Part shown: positions 15,645 through 19,432 of the stretch, piece by piece
Layout of the letters: every line of letters starts with the position of its first letter
How positions within the stretch are numbered: position 1 is the stretch's first letter
Source: Verrucomicrobiota bacterium
Lineage (GTDB): Bacteria > Verrucomicrobiota > Verrucomicrobiae > Chthoniobacterales > UBA10450
DNA: 19,432 nucleotides
Direction of reading: 5' to 3'
Assembly: GCA_005887855.1 (NCBI GenBank)
Contig: VBQB01000005.1
Location: 1-19,432 of the forward strand
Translations under genes and position numbers: made by a program
The notes under the pieces: model-generated
The model's database searches: none
The model's input: the letters and a program-made list of their open reading frames with translations, nothing else
Told to the model about the DNA's origin: nothing

Positions 15645-17906
15645 TCATCGTGTTCCCCGACGACGCGGGGGCGGTGGGGGTGTTGGTGCGGGCGCCGGCT
15701 GACGCCGTGCTCCGAAGAGTCGTTCGAAAAAGTTGCGAGGACGTGGCGTCGCAACCGGAACCGCGCGCGCGACAGGAGCTCGCCGCGTCACTTTTCCTTG
15801 AGAGTCGGCTTCAGGTTCCACATCAGGCGTAGCGTCAGAACCTGCCATCTGCGCATCGGCATTTTGCGACTCGTCCGCATTTTCTTCATCATTGCTTCCG
15901 AGATTTCCTCCGGCATCGTGATACGTCACATCCTTGATCATCTGAAACGGATTGGCCTTATGCGCGGGTGAAAGCCAGGCGACCTTCATATCAAATTTTC
16001 CTTCATCCAGCGCCAGCGTGCGTTCGATAATCCGCGTCGCGATCGGCCCGGCAACACTGCCACCGTGCTCGCCACCCTGCACCATAACCGCCACCACATA
16101 CTTGGGGTTCTCGAAAGGCGCGAAACAAGCAAACCAGGCGATTGTATCTTTATGGCCGCGATCCGTCGCCTGGGCTGTCCCGGTTTTTCCGGCAACTTGC
16201 ACATTTTTCAGACGCGCTCTTCCGCCCGTGCCGCCGTCTTCGTTGACAACTTTCCAGAGTCCTTTGCGCACGAGATCGATTTGCTCGCGTGAAAGCTCGT
16301 TGCGCAAATCTGCCCGTACACGCGGCGTCTGCGGCACCGCAACTTTTCCGTCTTCGTCAAGAGCAGGCGAACCGTCCTGGTTTAAAACCTTGTCGACAAA
16401 GCGCGGGTAATAACAGATTCCGCCATTGGCCGCCGCTACATATGCCATCGCCAACTGGAGTGGCGAAACCAGCGTGTAACCCTGGCCGATTGAAACGTTC
16501 GCCGTTTGCGCTTGCGACCAGCGCTCTTGCGGATGATGTATTTGCATCCATTCTGGGCCGGGCAAATTGCCAGCCTGTTCGCCCGTTAGATGAATGCCCG
16601 ACTCTTCGCCTAAGCCCAACATTTTGCCGATGGTGTCAATCGACTGGATCCCAGCAGCGTTGCCGTACTGATAGAAAAAGGAATCGCACGAGACTTTAAT
16701 CGCATCGATCAGGCCAAGCGTGCCGTGGGTATAATGTTTTTCTGCCACCCAGCACTGGAAAAAGTGGTCGCCGTAACTGATGCCGCCGCCGCAATTGAAG
16801 CGCGCGTTCGCGAGATTCTTTCGCAAACCGGCAAGCGATGTGACGAGTTTAAATGTCGATCCAGGCGGTAACGCGCTGATAGCTCGATTCACCAGCGGGT
16901 CGCCTTCATCTTTTTGCAGCGCCTTCCAGTCTTTCGCTTTGATACTGGGGATAAATGTATTCGGATCAAATGACGGAACCGAGGCCATCGCCAGGACGTT
17001 GCCGTTGTTTGGATCGACAACAACGGCGGCGCCGCGACCCACAGCACGCAACGCCTCTTCGGCGATCGCTTGAATCCTCGCATCGAGCGTCAGGAAAACA
17101 TTCGCACCTTGTTTGGGTGGATCTTCCCGTAAAACCCCGTTAATCACGCCTTTCGCATCGCGCCGCAGATAACGCACGCCGGGTTTGCCGCGAAGATATT
17201 CGTCCATCGACTTCTCGATGTTCGATTTTCCTTCCACATCACCCTGATAAAATGTAAATTTCTTTGCTTCCTCTCGATTGATGTCGTCCGGCGCGCCGAC
17301 ATAACCGAGGAGGTGCGCGGCGAGGGCGCCATAAACATAGGAACGCACCGGCTTGATCGCTATATCCACGCCCGGCAATCCGACATCGTGCTCGGAAAAC
17401 TTCGCCATCGTGGGAAAATCGATGTCCTTGATGTAGGAAAATGGAACTTCGGTGTCGTTGCGATAGTGCCGTTGCAGCTGGCCGGCGTTGTAATCGCGGG
17501 CAATATCGAGATCATCCAGCCGCGGAATGATCCCGTCGTTAACGACCTTGATGATGTCCGGCTCCTTCAAATCTTTCGGCATCCCGCTGATGATCGCGCG
17601 ATACTCTGTCAGCGGCGGCGAGCCAAAGCGTTCGCGATAACCCTTGACCATTTCCGGCAAATAAAAATCAACCTCATAACTCGCCCGGTTTTGGACTAGT
17701 GCCAGGCCGTTGCGGTCTTTGATCTCGCCGCGTACCGATGGAATGCGCACGGTTGCTTGAGAGCTGCCGCGAATTTGAGCTGTCCATTCGGTGCCGTGTG
17801 CCACTTGTATCCACCAGAGCCTGAGGCCAAGCGCGCCCATACCGATCAGCATGAGCAGTCCCAGAAACTGGATCCGCAAACGCGGGGTGATGCGGCGGTG
17901 GTTCAT
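15645..17906 (-). CDS. mrdA: Penicillin-binding protein 2 (elongasome transpeptidase)
   Basis: PBP2 cross-links peptidoglycan during lateral wall growth with MreBCD and RodA. The 753-residue protein has an N-terminal membrane anchor (about 12-32) and a dimerisation/pedestal region (PSVRGEIKDRNGLAL, 56-70). The transpeptidase active site has STFK with Ser350, SCD at 406-408 and KTG at 574-576. The last 110 residues are an unusual tail: an acidic Asn/Asp/Glu/Ala-rich part (about 670-705), then a basic proline-rich end (APAPTPPPPPRRRGTR). E. coli PBP2 (633 residues) lacks such a tail. Its ATG overlaps the mreD stop as ATGA, so translation is coupled. rodA does not follow; an RNase gene does. Confidence 0.97.
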   Translation of the reverse strand: MNHRRITPRLRIQFLGLLMLIGMGALGLRLWWIQVAHGTEWTAQIRGSSQATVRIPSVRGEIKDRNGLALVQNRASYEVDFYLPEMVKGYRERFGSPPLTEYRAIISGMPKDLKEPDIIKVVNDGIIPRLDDLDIARDYNAGQLQRHYRNDTEVPFSYIKDIDFPTMAKFSEHDVGLPGVDIAIKPVRSYVYGALAAHLLGYVGAPDDINREEAKKFTFYQGDVEGKSNIEKSMDEYLRGKPGVRYLRRDAKGVINGVLREDPPKQGANVFLTLDARIQAIAEEALRAVGRGAAVVVDPNNGNVLAMASVPSFDPNTFIPSIKAKDWKALQKDEGDPLVNRAISALPPGSTFKLVTSLAGLRKNLANARFNCGGGISYGDHFFQCWVAEKHYTHGTLGLIDAIKVSCDSFFYQYGNAAGIQSIDTIGKMLGLGEESGIHLTGEQAGNLPGPEWMQIHHPQERWSQAQTANVSIGQGYTLVSPLQLAMAYVAAANGGICYYPRFVDKVLNQDGSPALDEDGKVAVPQTPRVRADLRNELSREQIDLVRKGLWKVVNEDGGTGGRARLKNVQVAGKTGTAQATDRGHKDTIAWFACFAPFENPKYVVAVMVQGGEHGGSVAGPIATRIIERTLALDEGKFDMKVAWLSPAHKANPFQMIKDVTYHDAGGNLGSNDEENADESQNADAQMAGSDATPDVEPEADSQGKVTRRAPVARAVPVATPRPRNFFERLFGARRQPAPAPTPPPPPRRRGTR

Positions 17907-18445
17907 TCGAAACGATCCCTTTCGTTAAGATAGGGATAGGCAGTCATCCGTCCCATCCATTGTAAGAGCCAAAAGATGATCGGCGCCATGGCCATGGCGA
18001 TCAAACCCGGCCCGCCGATTTGCCACCAAACTTCACCGGAGAAAACAAGAGAGCCGCGCCGGAATGTAATCATTAAGTATTGCGCCAGAATTATCAGCGA
18101 CGTGCCAATGCCGCTCAGGATACAATGCACTTCCCACCGGCCACGGATAAAGAGCGGCCTTAGGCCATGCATAATTCCCGCCAGCACAGCGTAAAGAAGT
18201 ATCGACCATCCCATTGAAATTTCAACTTTTCCCCCAATCACCTGCACGGTGAGCGCATCCAGCAGGATGCCAGCGTAAAGCGCGAGCGCCAGCATTAATG
18301 GGAAGGGCAGCGCCATTGCCCCATAAAAAACGATCACCGGCACGATGTAGATGTGGCTGTTGTAGAGCCAGGACAGCGTGGGGATGAACAATTCTCCAAT
18401 CTGCGCGACCAGAACGATTACCAGCAGACAAAAGAAGAATATCAT
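17903..18445 (-). CDS. mreD: Rod shape-determining protein MreD
   Basis: MreD is an integral membrane partner of MreC and PBP2 in the cell-elongation complex. The 180-residue product is hydrophobic throughout. About five to six membrane helices are visible: roughly residues 1-18, 33-50, 52-68, 78-95, 108-128 and 146-166. Sequence conservation in this family is low, so the call depends on size, topology and position. It overlaps mreC upstream and mrdA downstream by four bases each (ATGA), the standard mreC-mreD-mrdA order. Confidence 0.93.
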   Translation of the reverse strand: MIFFFCLLVIVLVAQIGELFIPTLSWLYNSHIYIVPVIVFYGAMALPFPLMLALALYAGILLDALTVQVIGGKVEISMGWSILLYAVLAGIMHGLRPLFIRGRWEVHCILSGIGTSLIILAQYLMITFRRGSLVFSGEVWWQIGGPGLIAMAMAPIIFWLLQWMGRMTAYPYLNERDRFE

Positions 18446-19245
18446 TTTCGGCCGGTTACCACGAAGACATCCTCAAGATGCGACAGATCGACCGCCGGCG
18501 TGAGTTGTGCCTGTCCATCCAACTCCCGCACTCGAAAACTTTTGACGGCGCCTATCAGCAGACCGGAAGGAAAGACACCGCCAACCCCTGAAGTGTAGGT
18601 TTTCTGCCCGGGCTTTAAGTCAGCTTGTTTTGACAGAAAATTAAGATTCAAAAGTGGATTCAGTCCTCCCGTCACGCGCTCCCCGGAAACGATCCCTTGT
18701 TCGCGTGTTCCTTCCACCGAAGCCGCGACCTTGCAATTTTCATCGGAAATCAAAAGGACGATCGAGATCTTCTCGCTGGCAGTGGTCGTTTTTCCCACCA
18801 GACCTTCGTCCGTTACCACGGCCATGTCAGTTTCGATGCCGTCTTCCTTCCCGCGGTTGATTGTGACAGTGTGCCACCACGTTGAAGAATCGCGCGCCAC
18901 AACTTCGGCCGGCATCAATTTAAAAACCGAACGCTCGCGATAATTGAGCGCATGGCGCAAACGATTGACTTCGTGCTCGACGTCACGCAAACCCTTGTTG
19001 GTCGCTCTCAGTTCTCGATTTTCCACCTGCAGCGAAGCGTTCTCGCGCTCTAATTGGTCGAGCGACTTCAAACCCGTGCGCACCGATGTAATCTGCTTTT
19101 GCAATCCCGAGCCACTGGTTAGAAACGGCGCAATCACTCGATATACGCCGGCCTTGAATCGGCGCGTGCTCTCCGGCCCGAAGGTGAGAAAATATCCAAG
19201 AATGGCGCCAAAAATTAGCAGCGCGATGATGCTCGTGCGACTCAT
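18442..19245 (-). CDS. mreC: Rod shape-determining protein MreC
   Basis: MreC links cytoplasmic MreB filaments to the periplasmic wall-synthesis enzymes. The 267-residue protein has one N-terminal membrane helix (about 6-22) and a coiled coil (about 50-100, LERENASLQVENRELRATN). The paired beta domains typical of MreC follow, with VTINRGKEDGIETDMAVV, GLVGKTT, VSGERVTGG and TSGVGGVFPSGLLIG. The ATG at 19245 has no Shine-Dalgarno and directly abuts a 10-base-pair hairpin (19246-19269). It therefore may depend on translation from mreB or on unfolding of the leader. Confidence 0.95.
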   Translation of the reverse strand: MSRTSIIALLIFGAILGYFLTFGPESTRRFKAGVYRVIAPFLTSGSGLQKQITSVRTGLKSLDQLERENASLQVENRELRATNKGLRDVEHEVNRLRHALNYRERSVFKLMPAEVVARDSSTWWHTVTINRGKEDGIETDMAVVTDEGLVGKTTTASEKISIVLLISDENCKVAASVEGTREQGIVSGERVTGGLNPLLNLNFLSKQADLKPGQKTYTSGVGGVFPSGLLIGAVKSFRVRELDGQAQLTPAVDLSHLEDVFVVTGRK

Positions 19246-19344
19246 TGAGATTGCAGAGTTGCAATCTCAGATTTCAGATTTTTCAACCGGCATCGCGGTG
19301 CTGTCGATTTACCGCCGCCAATCTGAAATCTGCAATCTGAAATC
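19246..19344. repeat. Direct and inverted repeat cluster between mreB and mreC
   Basis: Three related structures fill this 108-base gap. A hairpin has arms TGAGATTGCA (19246-19255) and TGCAATCTCA (19260-19269) with a 4-base loop, touching the mreC start codon. The 13-base CAGATTTCAGATT (19268-19280) is the exact inverse of AATCTGAAATCTG (19320-19332). AATCTGAAATC occurs twice in tandem (19320-19330 and 19334-19344, spaced by TGC). The shared core words suggest a small dispersed intergenic repeat of the REP type rather than chance, but other copies cannot be checked here. Confidence 0.65.
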
Positions 19345-19353
19345 GGCAATGTC

Positions 19354-19432
19354 TTACCGCCACTGGCGGTCTGCCGAAGCCACTTGACGCAAAAATTTAA
19401 GTTCATTGAGGCATTTGCCGGTCCCTTCCGCC
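19354..19432 (-). CDS. mreB: MreB, C-terminal end only (runs off right edge)
   Basis: MreB is the bacterial actin homologue that positions lateral wall synthesis. Only the last 25 codons before the TAA at 19354-19356 are in the window. They read AEGTGKCLNELKFLRQVASADRQWR, which fits the G-K/T-x-L end of MreB followed by a short tail. The reading direction and the place directly before mreC support the call strongly, although the sequence itself is short. Confidence 0.85.
   Translation of the reverse strand, partial: AEGTGKCLNELKFLRQVASADRQWR

Noticed and set aside
15433..15648. Minus-strand frame starting on the mrdA stop (ATGA) and overlapping the 5' end of the RNase gene
   Set aside because: The overlap start looks attractive, but most of the frame lies inside the RNase N-terminus in another frame and the product has no family features.

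Overview
The window looks like chromosomal core DNA from a verrucomicrobial bacterium, most likely of the soil Spartobacteria/Chthoniobacterales type. This rests on the style of the RecA, RpoD and RibD proteins and on the gene neighbourhoods recalled for that phylum; no search could be run. Almost everything is on the minus strand. The plus-strand exceptions are a ribD-like gene, a small tyrosine-rich secreted protein and an nfeD gene. No tRNA, rRNA, CRISPR array, insertion sequence or phage gene was seen.

Left part (1-4724): the 5' third of alaS runs off the left edge. After an approximately 400-base gap with a terminator-like hairpin comes recA, then two tandem small heat-shock (Hsp20) genes with strong ribosome-binding sites. 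Divergent from these is a ribD-like gene whose deaminase domain has lost about 29 residues. It is followed by a tiny signal-peptide protein that is about one third tyrosine once processed, closed by a clear Rho-independent terminator.

Middle (4788-10839): a dnaG-rpoD unit (macromolecular-synthesis type) is followed by a single-span membrane protein and a secreted charged helical protein. That pair resembles modules usually linked to ECF sigma factors. dnaG is out of frame near its end: the zinc-finger and TOPRIM parts are intact, but the C-terminal helicase-binding region lies in the next frame. A divergent full-length nfeD (Ser-Lys protease, membrane segments, OB fold) faces dnaG.

Right part (10853-19432): thiH and thiS overlap by four bases and have no thiG beside them. 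Upstream are two tandem copies of a small outer-membrane beta-barrel gene. The copy nearer thiH is a clear pseudogene with two nonsense codons, frameshifts and a lost signal peptide; the other is intact. The duplication includes the 3' hairpin. Then comes a cell-shape operon read right to left: mreB (3' end only), mreC, mreD and mrdA (PBP2), with an RNase E/G gene after mrdA where rodA might be expected. The mreB-mreC gap carries a compact set of direct and inverted repeats ending at the mreC start codon.

Most of the content is well-known housekeeping machinery. The parts worth a second look are the broken dnaG, the shortened RibD, the OMP duplicate in decay, the rpoD-linked membrane/secreted pair, and the structured gaps before mreC and rng.
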